Shown here piece by piece: positions 47,419-57,781 of a DNA stretch of 64,000 bases (the stretch's first letter is position 1; each line of letters begins with the position of its first letter). The stretch covers positions 35,004-99,003 of IMG/VR virus record IMGVR_UViG_3300021364_000008; one strand, 5' to 3'. Source of the stretch: a virus. Below the pieces are notes generated by a model. That model saw nothing but the letters and a program-made list of their open reading frames with translations, did not search any database and was not told where the DNA came from. Position numbers and translations under genes: made by a program.

Positions 47419-50308
47419 GGCGGAAAGATTAAGAGAAATATATGAATCAAAAATTGGCAAGGATCTTGTCGATAAACTTTCTGATAGTCAGATAAAACTT
47501 ATTTCCGCTTTTTATAACTCTTTGGACAATAAAGAGCAGAGCATTATTGATAGTAGAATAATAATGGGATATGATGATACCGACTTGCACGAGATGGCAA
47601 GAGGTATGGTTGAAGAAGAGGATGAAGAAATCCCTGAAGGTCTTGATGATTTAATTAATGAAGTTGCTGGAAAGCAAACAGCAACTCAACCAAAAAGAAA
47701 AAGAGGAAGGCCAAAAAAGAAAACAGCAAATCCTCCACCTCCACCAGAAGGTCCTGGTAAACTCGTTTTATATAAACCCCCAAAAGATTCTAAAGAAGAT
47801 GATCTTGTAAGTGAAGAAGTTGATGAAAGAATTCTTAAGATGTTGGGTCTTGAGGATGTTTTTGATATTGACTATGGAGATTACTATAATTTATTGAGAG
47901 AAAAACTTATAGAAGTTAGTAAGGGAGATTCTGATGTTTCTACTGAAGATGCTATGCTTCTTCAAGAAGAAATCAAGAGGGTCAGGAATAAAAAACGTCA
48001 AGGTGATATTGGAAAAGTAAAACTAAAGAAGAAAAAAATTACAACAGATAGTTTTATAGATTTTGATGTTGCAAAAAAGATATCTCAACCTACTATAAAA
48101 CAAAAGAAAGATTCTGATATTCCTTCTGGGGAAGATACTGCAAAAAAATCTCAAGAAATATCCGACAAAAAAGAAGAATATAATAATTCAATTTATGAAA
48201 GTATCAGTAAGTCTTTAGATAATATTATTGTAATATTAAAAGATCAATTAAAATTTGATAAAAAAATTTCTGAGAAAGAACGGAAGAAAAAAGAGAGTGC
48301 TAAAAGAAAAAGTAAAGAGGATAAACTTGAAAGTTCTTTTGCAAAAGGAATTAAGGCAGTCTCTGGAGTGGCGAAGAAAGTATTTTCACCACTTCAAGAT
48401 ATTATTAAAAGACTTATAACATTTTTTACTGCAATTTTTCTCGGAAAGGTATTTCAAAATTTAATGGGTTGGTTTTCTGATCCAAAAAATGAAAGTAAGG
48501 TTAAAACTTTAGGAAAATTGTTGAAGACTTTTTGGCCTGCTATTTTATTTGGATTACTTTTATTTACAAATCCACTTGGAAAGTTTGTAAGAGTAATTAC
48601 TGGGATGATTTTGAAGTGGACATTTAAACTTGCTAAGTTTGCAATACCAAAATTATTGAGGTTTGCTAGAAGAAATCCAAAACTGGCAGTAGCAGCTGGA
48701 CTGTTTACTGCAGGTGCAACAATTCCAATGTTATTCCCAGCATCTGTTGATGCTGAAGAAAGAAAAACTGAGGCGGCACCTGGAACTAAAGAGGAAAAAA
48801 TTCAACAACTTAGGCAACAAAAAGAAGGGTTGAATTGGTTTCAAAAAAATGTTCAGGGAATGGGTCCTGAAATTGATGAACAGATTCAGAGACTGGAAAC
48901 TGGAGAAACTGCTTCTTATTCTATGGGTGGACCTATAACTTTGGGTCACGGGTATAATGGTATTGATAATACTACTGGAGAAAGTATTACTGGAGCTGGT
49001 CCCGATACTCAGCTAATTGCAGCAAGACCTGGAGAAGTTGTCTTGACTCCAGAAGATCAGGGGTACATTTATCAAAATACTGGTTTTGATGTTGCAAAAT
49101 ATGTTGGAGATAGAAAACCAAAATTTGTAAAGACAAGTAATTTGAAGTTTTCTAATAAAGGATATTATAAAGGTGGAATGATACCAACTTTTAAGGATGG
49201 TGGTATTGTTGGGGGAAATAAGTTTAATCTACTTAAACCGCAAGCAAGGGTTATTTTTGATAGACTGGTGAAGGGTGGATTGACTAAAACTGCAGCTGCT
49301 GGAATAGTTGCAAATATTGGAGTTGAGACTGGATATACTTATGACCCAAATATTCATCAGCATGGAGGAGGTCCTGGTAGGGGATTAGTTCAGTGGGAAA
49401 GGGGTGGTAGATATGATACTGATCCAATTAATTTAAGATCTTTTGCAGAAAGTCGCAAATCATCTTGGAATGATTTGAATACTCAAATAGATTTTATACT
49501 TCATGAGTTGAATACTCATCCAGAATATAAATTCGTTAAAAAGGAACTTAATTCATCTAAAAATATTCCTACAGCAACTAGAATATTTTTAGAGAAATAT
49601 GAAAAAGCTGGAGTACCTCATATTGAAGATAGATTAAAAGTTGCCAAACAAATTCAAGATGCTGGATATTTAAAACCAAAAGCAGAAGCAAAACCAAAAA
49701 CAGATCCAAAATTGAACAGGGAAAATCTAATCAAAAATCGTCCTTGGTGGGATAAATTTGGTTGGTTTGGTGGTAGATCCGCAGAAATTGAAAGGGAAAA
49801 ACAGAAATCTAAAAATGATCTATTAAAACGATATAAAGCTAAAGGAAAGGAGGGTGGTGGAATTTTTCCAGTTACCACTAAAACTGGAGTTGATATTTCT
49901 GGTATGGGAGCAGATACTCAATATCTACCTCATTATAATATGGCAGTTCAACCTGGAGAAGAAATATTCAAATATGTTCTTACTAAAGATGCGGCAGAAA
50001 AAGGTGCTGGCAACATATTGTTAAATTTTGCAAATAATCTTAATGCAAATTTTGATTCAAATTCTGATGCTGCAAAAATTGGAATGAGAAATAAAAATAT
50101 TTCAGAAGGAGTTCGTCCTTATGAGGTAAATAGTAATGAAACTGGTGGAGTTTCTATGTTGCCTATGGGTGGTATTGGAGGACCTGGAAAGATGCCATAT
50201 TCACAAAATGGTGGTTCTACAGATAGCTTTCATTCTCCAATATGTGAAGCAGGATTATCTGAAAGGCAAAGAATATTGGATATTATAGGAATCTCTGCAT
50301 TTGAGTAG
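47408..50308 (+). CDS. Large tail protein with phage-tail-lysozyme domain
   Basis: A 966-residue protein. The first 300 residues are charged and low-complexity, with an AT-hook-like K-R-K-R-G-R-P-K-K-K near residue 97 and a Pro run. About residues 340-450 hold several hydrophobic helices (F-W-P-A-I-L-F-G-L-L-L-F), as in tape-measure or membrane-inserting proteins. From about 610 to 760 is a phage-tail-lysozyme domain: A-A-G-I-V-A-N-I-G-V-E-T-G with the predicted catalytic Glu near 638, and G-R-G-L-V-Q-W. The C-terminal 200 residues are Gly-rich. It probably digests peptidoglycan during DNA entry. It takes a hub position (gp27/gp29 region). Confidence 0.7.
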   Translation: MATKAERLREIYESKIGKDLVDKLSDSQIKLISAFYNSLDNKEQSIIDSRIIMGYDDTDLHEMARGMVEEEDEEIPEGLDDLINEVAGKQTATQPKRKRGRPKKKTANPPPPPEGPGKLVLYKPPKDSKEDDLVSEEVDERILKMLGLEDVFDIDYGDYYNLLREKLIEVSKGDSDVSTEDAMLLQEEIKRVRNKKRQGDIGKVKLKKKKITTDSFIDFDVAKKISQPTIKQKKDSDIPSGEDTAKKSQEISDKKEEYNNSIYESISKSLDNIIVILKDQLKFDKKISEKERKKKESAKRKSKEDKLESSFAKGIKAVSGVAKKVFSPLQDIIKRLITFFTAIFLGKVFQNLMGWFSDPKNESKVKTLGKLLKTFWPAILFGLLLFTNPLGKFVRVITGMILKWTFKLAKFAIPKLLRFARRNPKLAVAAGLFTAGATIPMLFPASVDAEERKTEAAPGTKEEKIQQLRQQKEGLNWFQKNVQGMGPEIDEQIQRLETGETASYSMGGPITLGHGYNGIDNTTGESITGAGPDTQLIAARPGEVVLTPEDQGYIYQNTGFDVAKYVGDRKPKFVKTSNLKFSNKGYYKGGMIPTFKDGGIVGGNKFNLLKPQARVIFDRLVKGGLTKTAAAGIVANIGVETGYTYDPNIHQHGGGPGRGLVQWERGGRYDTDPINLRSFAESRKSSWNDLNTQIDFILHELNTHPEYKFVKKELNSSKNIPTATRIFLEKYEKAGVPHIEDRLKVAKQIQDAGYLKPKAEAKPKTDPKLNRENLIKNRPWWDKFGWFGGRSAEIEREKQKSKNDLLKRYKAKGKEGGGIFPVTTKTGVDISGMGADTQYLPHYNMAVQPGEEIFKYVLTKDAAEKGAGNILLNFANNLNANFDSNSDAAKIGMRNKNISEGVRPYEVNSNETGGVSMLPMGGIGGPGKMPYSQNGGSTDSFHSPICEAGLSERQRILDIIGISAFE

Positions 50309-50314
50309 AAATAA

Positions 50315-53300
50315 ATGGCACTACTAGCACTAGCATCAGGAATAGGAAAGAAACTTATAGGAAGCAAGGAGAAAGGTGCTGCAAAGAAAATGCTTCCAGG
50401 AGTAAAGGAAAAACAACAAAAAGTAAAACCTTCAGGGGCGCTTGTAAAAAGAGAACCTGAAGGGGATGCATCTCAAAAGCAAAAAGGTGCATTTAAACCT
50501 ACAGAATCTCTTGTTCCAATTTCCAGCATTTCAAAAAATCTAGAATCTATTAAAGAGCAGGAATCTGAAAATAATTCTTTGTTTAAAATTAAAGAAAAGG
50601 TTATTTCAATTGAAAAACTTTTAGGTGAAAGTTTTAAGTTTAAAAGTAAGCAGAAAGAAACTGAAAGGAAAAAAACTGAAACTACAAGAAGAACTAAAAG
50701 AGAAGAAAAATTAGAGAAAAATAATAAAAAAAGTAAATTTTCAATTTCAATTCCCGGAAAGGGATTATTTGACAATATAATGTCTCGTCTATTTAAGTTC
50801 TTCTTCTTTATTGCTCTGGGTAAGATAATTCCTTTGATTGTGGATTTTCTTCCAAAAATGGAAGGAATTATTAATTTATTGGGAAAGGTTGTTGATATTG
50901 CTGTAAAAATTTTTGGTGGTATTTTGGATGGATTTATAAGTTTTGTTGATTGGGGATTTAAGGTTTATGAACAAGTAAAGGGAATTGCAAAAAGTATTGG
51001 TGGTGAAAATTTAGAGAAGATTTTTGATGGGTTTACTTCCAATCTGGAGAAGTTTTTAAATCTTGCTTTAATTATTGGAATGACTCAAGTGGGTCTTGGT
51101 GATAAAGGTTCTGATGTTGGAAAGGGTGGGGGTGGAAAAAATACTAGAATAAGAGGTGGGAGAAATGTTCCTGGAAGAAGTCGTTATGGGACAAGTTCTA
51201 ATGCAGCAAGAAGATATGCACAAAGATTTGGAAGAGATGCTGCTGTTCGTAGATTTGGTGAGAAAGGTGTTCGTTCATTAGGAGGAAAGTATGCAAGATC
51301 TGGTGCTACAAATCTTGCAAGAAAAGGTGCAGCTGCTACTCTTGGTAGAACTGGTCTCAAAGCTGCTGCTAAGATTATAAAACCTATTGTAGGTAGAATA
51401 CCTTTTATTGGGGGTTTGCTTGAGTTTGGTATTTCTTGGGCAGTAGGAGATCCAGTAGGAAAGGCGGCATTTAGGGGAATTGGTTCAATTCTCGCTGGTG
51501 CTGTCGGCACTGCAATTGGAGGTCCAGTTGGTGCTGCTGTTGGTGCTGTTGTTGGTGGTGAAATTGGTGGTACATTATATGATATGTTTTTTGAAAATAA
51601 AGAACCAAAAAGTGGTTCGGGTAAAGTAAGAGGAAGGGCATTAGGGGGTCAAGTTACAAGAGGTGGAAGAAAAGTTGATGTTCCTATTCAAAGAACAATA
51701 AGAAGAGCACCTAAAGTAAAAACAGAACCTGAGAAGTTTAATGTTAGAATAGAACCTGGAAAGGACGTTGGTGGGGAAGAAAGAATAAAAGAAATTTATA
51801 AAGGAGATCCTTATAAAAAACCTTCTGGTGGATGGATTTTTGGTGGTCCGGTAGTGGATAAGGATAAATATCCTGCATTTTATTTGTTAAAAGATATATC
51901 TAAAACTTTGGGAAATATTCCATTACTTGGAAGTTGGATGAGTTCTGCAATTAATATTGCCTTGGGTCAAGATGTATCAGATAGAGTTTATAGCAATTTT
52001 GCAAATAATTTGGGATTTTTTGTAGAGAGTATTGTTAAAAATAAAGTGGCATCCTCAACATCAAAAATATTTGATGTTATTAGTAGAATGCAAGAGGGGG
52101 GTACAATCCCATCAATTAAGATGATTGAGGATCAAATTGAGGGTGGAAATTTGGCTTCTACACTATCAATTTTAGTTAAACGAGATGTTGATAAGGCACT
52201 TGCAAAAGTAAAAGATAGTTTAAATATATTTAAAGATAAGGATAAAGAACCTGATGATGCCCCTGGTGGTGGTCCTCCTGGCGGTGTTCCTGGTGGTTCT
52301 CCTGGCGGTGAATATGGTGGGTATGCTCCTACGGGAATCCAGAAGGAAATCTATGATTACTTGATTAATGTTAAAAAACTAAGTGATGTTCAAGCACTTG
52401 GACTAATGGCAAATATTTCAAGAGAAAGTGGTTTTAGAACTGATCCTGGTCTTGGATCTGCTGGAGAAATTGGAATGTTCCAATGGAATCCTCAGGTTGG
52501 AAGAGCACAAAAAATGGAAATGGCAGTACCTGACTGGAGAACGAATTGGAAAGGTCAAATTGACTATGCATTAACTGAATATACTGGACCAAAATATGTT
52601 GCAAAGTCTTTTAGAAATGCTCAGGAAGCTGCTGATTGGTGGATGAATGAGTGGGAAAAACCTGCAAATCCTGCTGCTGGATCTAAAATACATGAAGAAT
52701 ATCTTAAAACTGTTCCAAAAGCACCTGATGGGACTGCAAAGTTTAGGGAACCTAAACAAATGTCGCCAGAAATATCACCTGGAGAAAGTAGAGTTTCTGA
52801 AGATATTAAAAACTTCAGGAAGTTTAGAACTCAATTTGGTGCTTCTGAAAATAGAAATCCTACATATGATCCTAATTGGTATCAAATACGTGAGATGGGA
52901 ACTTATGGTAGTGGAAATTATAATATAAGTCCTTTAGCAGATGATACTAATTATGAGATAAATGTTCATAAAGGAGCTGGGCACTGGGAAAATCGTGCCT
53001 TTGATATTCCTGTTCCAGATAGTTCTGCAGAAGGTGATAAAGTAGCTGATTATTGGAGATCGAAGGGATATAAAGTTATTTGGAAATCTAAAGGTCATTA
53101 TAATCACGTTCACGTAGAAGTTCCTAAAGATAAGGCACAAGAATGGTTTAAAATTATTAAGAAGGCAAAGGCAAAACCACAACAAACATCCAGAGAAGGA
53201 GTTAAAACATATAAAGGCCAAACCTATTTCAAGAAAGATAATAAGTATTATGAGGAAGTAAATGGGCGTGTGGTGGAAATTGATAAGAGAATTTATGATA

Positions 53301-53608
53301 TGGTTCCAACTTCGTCAAAACCAACACAGAGATTAAAATCTGCATCAAAAGGAGCTGCAGCTCCTGGATATGGTAAAGAAGGTGGAGGATTGATTTCTCC
53401 AATAAATAAAACAAATATTCCAAATACTTTTGCTTCTTATAATCGACCTGGAGCAAATACTAAAGTTGTATTCATACCAATTCCAATCAACTCTTCATCT
53501 ATGAGTCCATCAGTTAGTAAATCTACAGGATATCTACCCCCTCAAGTGATTTCTTCAAATAGTGCAGGTTTAAGACTCAAACCAATACACGACCTAAGTA
53601 GAGAATAA
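50315..53608 (+). CDS. Large tail protein with tail-lysozyme and M15-like peptidase domains
   Basis: A 1097-residue protein paralogous in plan to the one before. A charged N-terminus precedes hydrophobic helices (about 150-260, and a Gly/Ala-rich segment near 365-430). A phage-tail-lysozyme domain lies at about 670-800 (A-L-G-L-M-A-N-I-S-R-E-S-G-F, then G-M-F-Q-W-N). A second domain at about 870-945 has H-W-E-N-R-A-F-D-I-P and H-Y-N-H-V-H-V-E-V, the His/Asp/His zinc site of M15/DD-peptidase-like enzymes. It would cut both glycan and peptide bonds of the cell wall. A Gly/Pro linker separates the membrane-active and catalytic parts. Confidence 0.7.
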   Translation: MALLALASGIGKKLIGSKEKGAAKKMLPGVKEKQQKVKPSGALVKREPEGDASQKQKGAFKPTESLVPISSISKNLESIKEQESENNSLFKIKEKVISIEKLLGESFKFKSKQKETERKKTETTRRTKREEKLEKNNKKSKFSISIPGKGLFDNIMSRLFKFFFFIALGKIIPLIVDFLPKMEGIINLLGKVVDIAVKIFGGILDGFISFVDWGFKVYEQVKGIAKSIGGENLEKIFDGFTSNLEKFLNLALIIGMTQVGLGDKGSDVGKGGGGKNTRIRGGRNVPGRSRYGTSSNAARRYAQRFGRDAAVRRFGEKGVRSLGGKYARSGATNLARKGAAATLGRTGLKAAAKIIKPIVGRIPFIGGLLEFGISWAVGDPVGKAAFRGIGSILAGAVGTAIGGPVGAAVGAVVGGEIGGTLYDMFFENKEPKSGSGKVRGRALGGQVTRGGRKVDVPIQRTIRRAPKVKTEPEKFNVRIEPGKDVGGEERIKEIYKGDPYKKPSGGWIFGGPVVDKDKYPAFYLLKDISKTLGNIPLLGSWMSSAINIALGQDVSDRVYSNFANNLGFFVESIVKNKVASSTSKIFDVISRMQEGGTIPSIKMIEDQIEGGNLASTLSILVKRDVDKALAKVKDSLNIFKDKDKEPDDAPGGGPPGGVPGGSPGGEYGGYAPTGIQKEIYDYLINVKKLSDVQALGLMANISRESGFRTDPGLGSAGEIGMFQWNPQVGRAQKMEMAVPDWRTNWKGQIDYALTEYTGPKYVAKSFRNAQEAADWWMNEWEKPANPAAGSKIHEEYLKTVPKAPDGTAKFREPKQMSPEISPGESRVSEDIKNFRKFRTQFGASENRNPTYDPNWYQIREMGTYGSGNYNISPLADDTNYEINVHKGAGHWENRAFDIPVPDSSAEGDKVADYWRSKGYKVIWKSKGHYNHVHVEVPKDKAQEWFKIIKKAKAKPQQTSREGVKTYKGQTYFKKDNKYYEEVNGRVVEIDKRIYDMVPTSSKPTQRLKSASKGAAAPGYGKEGGGLISPINKTNIPNTFASYNRPGANTKVVFIPIPINSSSMSPSVSKSTGYLPPQVISSNSAGLRLKPIHDLSRE

Positions 53609-53609
53609 T

Positions 53610-54947
53610 ATGTCAACTAGACTTACAGTAGAAGCTGGAAGAGCTCAGATAGAAAAATTTGAAATTACATCAAATTATGATGCAGGAACAGAAAACTATG
53701 GACCTCGTTGTGTTGAATTGTGTGTTTATGAAAGTGTTTTTGATTCTACTGTAAGAGCTAAGGGGCAATTTGTAGATGCTGGTTACAATAAATCAAATAT
53801 GTCTGCAAATGATGAAAGGTTTAATATGACTGCAGGTGAAAAAACTGAAATTAAAATTGTAGACGGTCGTGAAAATTATCTAGAATTTACTGGAGATTAT
53901 CAACTTAGAGTTAGAAAGCAACAAAGAGAACAATTTTCAACTCCTTCAAATACTTATGTAAATTTCTTTGCAGACTTTTATTCTAAAGAGTCTATGGAAA
54001 ATCATTTGGTTGAAAAGAGAGCAACAAAAAAGTTTGAAGGATTTCCTGATGAGCATGTTCAAACTTTGATTAGTGATGTTTTAGGAAGTCCTAAAAATAT
54101 TCAAGTAGATCCAACTATCATACCTTACAATTTTCTTGGATATTCTGAAAAGGTTTTTCATCATACTGCAAATCTTTGCAATAAAGGATGTCACGAAAAA
54201 TATTTGGGTAAAACTGCCGGATACTTATTTTACGAAGTTGCAAAGGGAACTGATTCTGAAGGTGGATATAGATATAAATCAATAGATATTTTATTTGAAC
54301 AAGAACCCAAAAGGAAGTATATCTTTAATAATAATGTAAAAACACCTGATGGATATGATGATTCTATTTTAAATTATTATGAGAATGTTTCTATCAATGC
54401 AGATTCTGAACTGATGAGTGGTGCAACTGCTCAATGGAAATCAATAACATTTCAACCATATCTTAAATTGACTGATGAAAATATATTTGACTATAAGGAT
54501 CAGGAGCAGGTTGTAAATAATGCAGGAAAAGAGTTTCATAAAATTGCAAGTGATTTAGAAATTCAAACAAAAGAAACTAGAAAATATACTAGACTATGGG
54601 ATAATAGTGCATTACCTCATGGAAAAAATTGGGCAGAACAACAACCACACTCTAAAGAACTTCTTGGTCCGGGTAATTATGATATTGAGAAATTAATCAG
54701 ACAATCGCATGATAGGTTCAATCAACTTTTAGGAATTCAGATTACTATTTTGATTCCTATGGACTTAACTCTACATGTCGGAGATCTTGTTCAGTGTGAT
54801 CTTCCCCAAGTTGATTCTGAGAAAACTGAAGATTCCAAGAACAGAAGTGGTATATATATGATATTAGATCTTTGTCATAGGATTACTCCTAACACTTCAT
54901 ACACTTCTCTTCATTTATCAAGAGATTCTACAATTTATAAAAAGTAA
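53610..54947 (+). CDS. gp27: Baseplate hub protein, gp27-like
   Basis: A 445-residue protein at the position of gp27 between the lysozyme-bearing tail proteins and the gp5-like gene. The N-terminal two-thirds are beta-rich with I-L-F-E-Q-E-P-K-R-K-Y and I-T-F-Q-P-Y-L. The C-terminus V-G-D-L-V-Q-C-D-L-P followed by G-I-Y-M-I-L-D-L-C-H-R-I and S-L-H-L-S-R-D-S matches the hub/VgrG barrel end, where the beta-sandwich closes. T4 gp27 has 391 residues. Gp27 forms the trimeric torus to which gp5 attaches. Assignment is by position and motif. Confidence 0.65.
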   Translation: MSTRLTVEAGRAQIEKFEITSNYDAGTENYGPRCVELCVYESVFDSTVRAKGQFVDAGYNKSNMSANDERFNMTAGEKTEIKIVDGRENYLEFTGDYQLRVRKQQREQFSTPSNTYVNFFADFYSKESMENHLVEKRATKKFEGFPDEHVQTLISDVLGSPKNIQVDPTIIPYNFLGYSEKVFHHTANLCNKGCHEKYLGKTAGYLFYEVAKGTDSEGGYRYKSIDILFEQEPKRKYIFNNNVKTPDGYDDSILNYYENVSINADSELMSGATAQWKSITFQPYLKLTDENIFDYKDQEQVVNNAGKEFHKIASDLEIQTKETRKYTRLWDNSALPHGKNWAEQQPHSKELLGPGNYDIEKLIRQSHDRFNQLLGIQITILIPMDLTLHVGDLVQCDLPQVDSEKTEDSKNRSGIYMILDLCHRITPNTSYTSLHLSRDSTIYKK

Positions 54948-54952
54948 CCATT

Positions 54953-55171
54953 ATGAAAAAAAGAACCTTATCTCAGCACATAGAGGATGATAAGAATGAA
55001 CTTGATAATCATAATGTAAGTTCTCAAAGAAGAAGGCATTTGCAAAGTGAAATTGAAGATTTGGAGATTTATAAAAATAATCATCCAAATGAAAATAAAG
55101 ATCCAACATCATTAGAATTGTATTGTGATTTAAATCCAGAAGCTCCAGAATGTAGAATTTACGAAGATTGA
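54953..55171 (+). CDS. Small charged protein between hub genes
   Basis: A 72-residue protein with a helical N-terminal half (S-Q-H-I-E-D-D-K-N-E-L) and a Cys-containing acidic tail (Y-C-D-L-N-P-E-A-P-E-C-R). It lies between gp27-like and gp5-like genes with gaps of 5 and 1 bases. In cyanomyoviruses this place is commonly held by a small conserved protein of unknown function. Confidence 0.55.
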   Translation: MKKRTLSQHIEDDKNELDNHNVSSQRRRHLQSEIEDLEIYKNNHPNENKDPTSLELYCDLNPEAPECRIYED

Positions 55172-55172
55172 T

Positions 55173-57779
55173 ATGAATGGAAGTTTATTTCATAGTGAAC
55201 ATTTAGGAAGAACACCTTTTTATTTCTGGTATGGTCAAGTAGTTGGTGACTGGGAAGGAAACCAAAATCACGAAATTCATACTAGAGATGATATTCCTGG
55301 ATGGGGATATAGAGTTAAAGTGGCGATTCTCGGACAAGATCCAAGAGTTACATCTGAAGGTGCATCAAATCCAGAACTTGTAATGGCTGAAGTTTTACTT
55401 CCCACAACTGGTGGCGGAGGAGTTGGTGGCGGAGTACAGACTCCCTCAATAGGAAACAATTCTTTTGTAGTTGGATTTTATAAGGATGGTGTAAATGCCA
55501 GAGAACCTATTGTTATGGGAGTTCTTCCTAATGTTTCTCAGAGTAGAATGAAACCATATTCTACTCCAGATTCCTTGAGATATGATGCAACAACTGGATA
55601 TTTGCCTGGGATAGATAGGGTAGCAACTGATGCAAAGTTGGGAGAAGGTCCTGCATCATCTGTGATTATGGAGTTTGGGGAGCAAGCAAGAAAATATGTA
55701 GTATCTTTACCAGATCAACTTATAGATGGAGCACAAGCTCACTTAATTCCAACTACTTATAGGTGCAATAAAAATGCTGGTGAGATGAAAGGTATTCAAC
55801 TCATTATTCAGCAAGCAGTTAATGCATTAAATTTTATTAGAACTCAAGGTAAATCCTTTAAATCTGCAGCATCAGATTTAACTGGAAATATTCAATCAAT
55901 TATTTCAAGTGTTACTAATTTTGTTTCATCTCTTGTAAAAAGTATGATGAAAAAAATGAGGGGATTTGTAATCAATAAAATCAATAATGGAATTAAAGAT
56001 GTATTGAATTTAGTTCCCCCCAACTTAAGAAGTGCAGCATCTGATGGAGCAACTCAGGCTAATGACACAATTTCTTGCGTCTTCAATAAAGTAATGGGGA
56101 CTATTAAAAATATTATTGGAAAAATTCTTTCAGATCTATTGGGAGGAGCTGTAAATACTGCAATGTGTTTTGCAGAAAATGTTGTTGGGAGTTTTCTAAG
56201 TCAGGTACTTGGAGATCTTACTTCTGCTCTAGATTCTGTCTTATCTCAACTTGAAGGTATTCTTGGAAAGGCAGTAAATTTTGCTGGAAAAATATTAGAT
56301 GTCTTAGACACTGTATTTGGGTTTCTCAATATATTTTCATGTCAAGAAGAGCTTGCTTGCCCTGTAGTGGAAGAATGGAGTTTCTGGTATGGACCCAAAA
56401 ATCTTTCCAATGATGTATCTCAAAATCTTAGTAAATTAATGCAAGATCTTTCAGATAAGGCAGATGCTGCACTTGGAAATGGTGCTGGAGGTGGCGCTCC
56501 ATCTTGCAGCATTGGGCCATTACTTTCTGGTCCTCCAACCATTAGTTTGATTGGTGGTGGAACTTCAAGAAGTGGAACTGGCAATGCAAGCGGATCTGAT
56601 GGATCTGCATCAGGAACTGCTGGAGGTAGTGGTGCTACTGGAACTAATGGTACTGGGACTGGAACTAATGGTACTGGGACTGGAACTGATGGTACTGGGA
56701 CTGGACCAATTCCAATTGAAGTTATTCCATTCTCAGCTAATGCAGTTATTAGTCCAAGAGGAGAACTTCTTGCTCTTGATGTTGTAAATCCGGGTCTCGA
56801 AAATTATACAAGTCGTCCAACAGTTATTGTTACTGATAACAGTGGACTTGGAAATGGTGCTGTAGTAATTCCAATAATGAAAAGTAATCCAGAAACTACT
56901 AATCAATTTGATAAAAATGGATGTGGAAATCCAGATTCTGTCGAAGAAGTTGATAATTCCAAGACTGAAGGTATTGGTGGAGGTGAACTTACTGAAGTAT
57001 TTCCAGATACAGCTGCAAACTTACTTCAAACTGCAAATACACAATCTCCTGAAGGGATGTCTATTGATAAGTTTGTAGTTATAGATTCTGGAGTTGGATA
57101 TTTGTCAAAACCTGATGGAAGCACTGGTGCTGGTGGAGCAAAGTTTTCAGATCCAGAAGACACTATCCTATTATGTGGAAGTGGTGGGTATATTCCAATT
57201 CCTCCCGGAGAAACTATTCAGGTTAAAGGGGGTGATCAAATATTCCTACCATCAGGAACAAACACTCAAATCTATAATTCTGATGGTGAATTGACTCAGA
57301 ATGTTGATGGAAAAGGTCCATTATCTCCTATTGATATTTTAGAGTCTGGAACTTTAACAACACCTCAACCACCAGAAGATATTGGTCAAATTACTTCAGA
57401 TAATGCAACTGCTGGATATGATGTTGTTCTTGAAGTGAATGAAGTCTTTATTGAAAATCCTGGAATTAATTATGATGTAAATGATGAGATTACTGTTGAA
57501 CCTAGTAATGGTCTTGAATTAGAACCTAAATATGATGAGAATGGAAAACTTGTTGATGTAAAGGTTACAAATCCTGGAATTGGATTTGTGGAATTTCCTG
57601 AAATTAGAATTTATTCTGATACTGGATTTAATGCAAATATTATTCCAATTTTTAATGTATTAAGGTTGAAAGAGTATGAAGATCGTGGTACAATACCAAA
57701 CGGAGTAGAATCAATTAGCGTAGTGGATTGTGTTGGAAAAATCCCACCAAAAACAACTTTTGATAGAGTTCCTCAGTAA
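55173..57779 (+). CDS. gp5: gp5-like baseplate hub/central spike protein without lysozyme domain
   Basis: An 868-residue protein. The N-terminal 130 residues form the gp5 OB-fold (F-Y-F-W-Y-G-Q-V-V-G-D-W, R-V-K-V-A-I-L-G, N-A-R-E-P-I-V-M-G-V). T4 gp5 then has a lysozyme domain, but none is seen here; the muralytic work may have moved to the two large tail proteins upstream. Residues of about 210-390 are long amphipathic helices. A Gly/Thr repeat linker (56640-56702, three 21-base units) leads to four beta modules with G-x-x-Y-x-x-x-P patterns. Trimer formation is expected. Confidence 0.75.
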   Translation: MNGSLFHSEHLGRTPFYFWYGQVVGDWEGNQNHEIHTRDDIPGWGYRVKVAILGQDPRVTSEGASNPELVMAEVLLPTTGGGGVGGGVQTPSIGNNSFVVGFYKDGVNAREPIVMGVLPNVSQSRMKPYSTPDSLRYDATTGYLPGIDRVATDAKLGEGPASSVIMEFGEQARKYVVSLPDQLIDGAQAHLIPTTYRCNKNAGEMKGIQLIIQQAVNALNFIRTQGKSFKSAASDLTGNIQSIISSVTNFVSSLVKSMMKKMRGFVINKINNGIKDVLNLVPPNLRSAASDGATQANDTISCVFNKVMGTIKNIIGKILSDLLGGAVNTAMCFAENVVGSFLSQVLGDLTSALDSVLSQLEGILGKAVNFAGKILDVLDTVFGFLNIFSCQEELACPVVEEWSFWYGPKNLSNDVSQNLSKLMQDLSDKADAALGNGAGGGAPSCSIGPLLSGPPTISLIGGGTSRSGTGNASGSDGSASGTAGGSGATGTNGTGTGTNGTGTGTDGTGTGPIPIEVIPFSANAVISPRGELLALDVVNPGLENYTSRPTVIVTDNSGLGNGAVVIPIMKSNPETTNQFDKNGCGNPDSVEEVDNSKTEGIGGGELTEVFPDTAANLLQTANTQSPEGMSIDKFVVIDSGVGYLSKPDGSTGAGGAKFSDPEDTILLCGSGGYIPIPPGETIQVKGGDQIFLPSGTNTQIYNSDGELTQNVDGKGPLSPIDILESGTLTTPQPPEDIGQITSDNATAGYDVVLEVNEVFIENPGINYDVNDEITVEPSNGLELEPKYDENGKLVDVKVTNPGIGFVEFPEIRIYSDTGFNANIIPIFNVLRLKEYEDRGTIPNGVESISVVDCVGKIPPKTTFDRVPQ
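56640..56702. repeat. Three 21-bp direct repeats (G-T-N-G-T-G-T linker)
   Basis: Three tandem copies of GGAACTAATGGTACTGGGAC plus T, the third with one substitution (AAT to GAT). They encode a flexible Gly/Thr linker in the gp5-like protein and can change copy number by slippage. Confidence 0.85.
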
Positions 57780-57781
57780 AT

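Noticed and set aside
56551-56787. Plus-strand 78-residue Leu/Glu-rich repeat frame
   Set aside because: An alternative reading of the 21-bp Gly/Thr linker repeat within the gp5-like gene.
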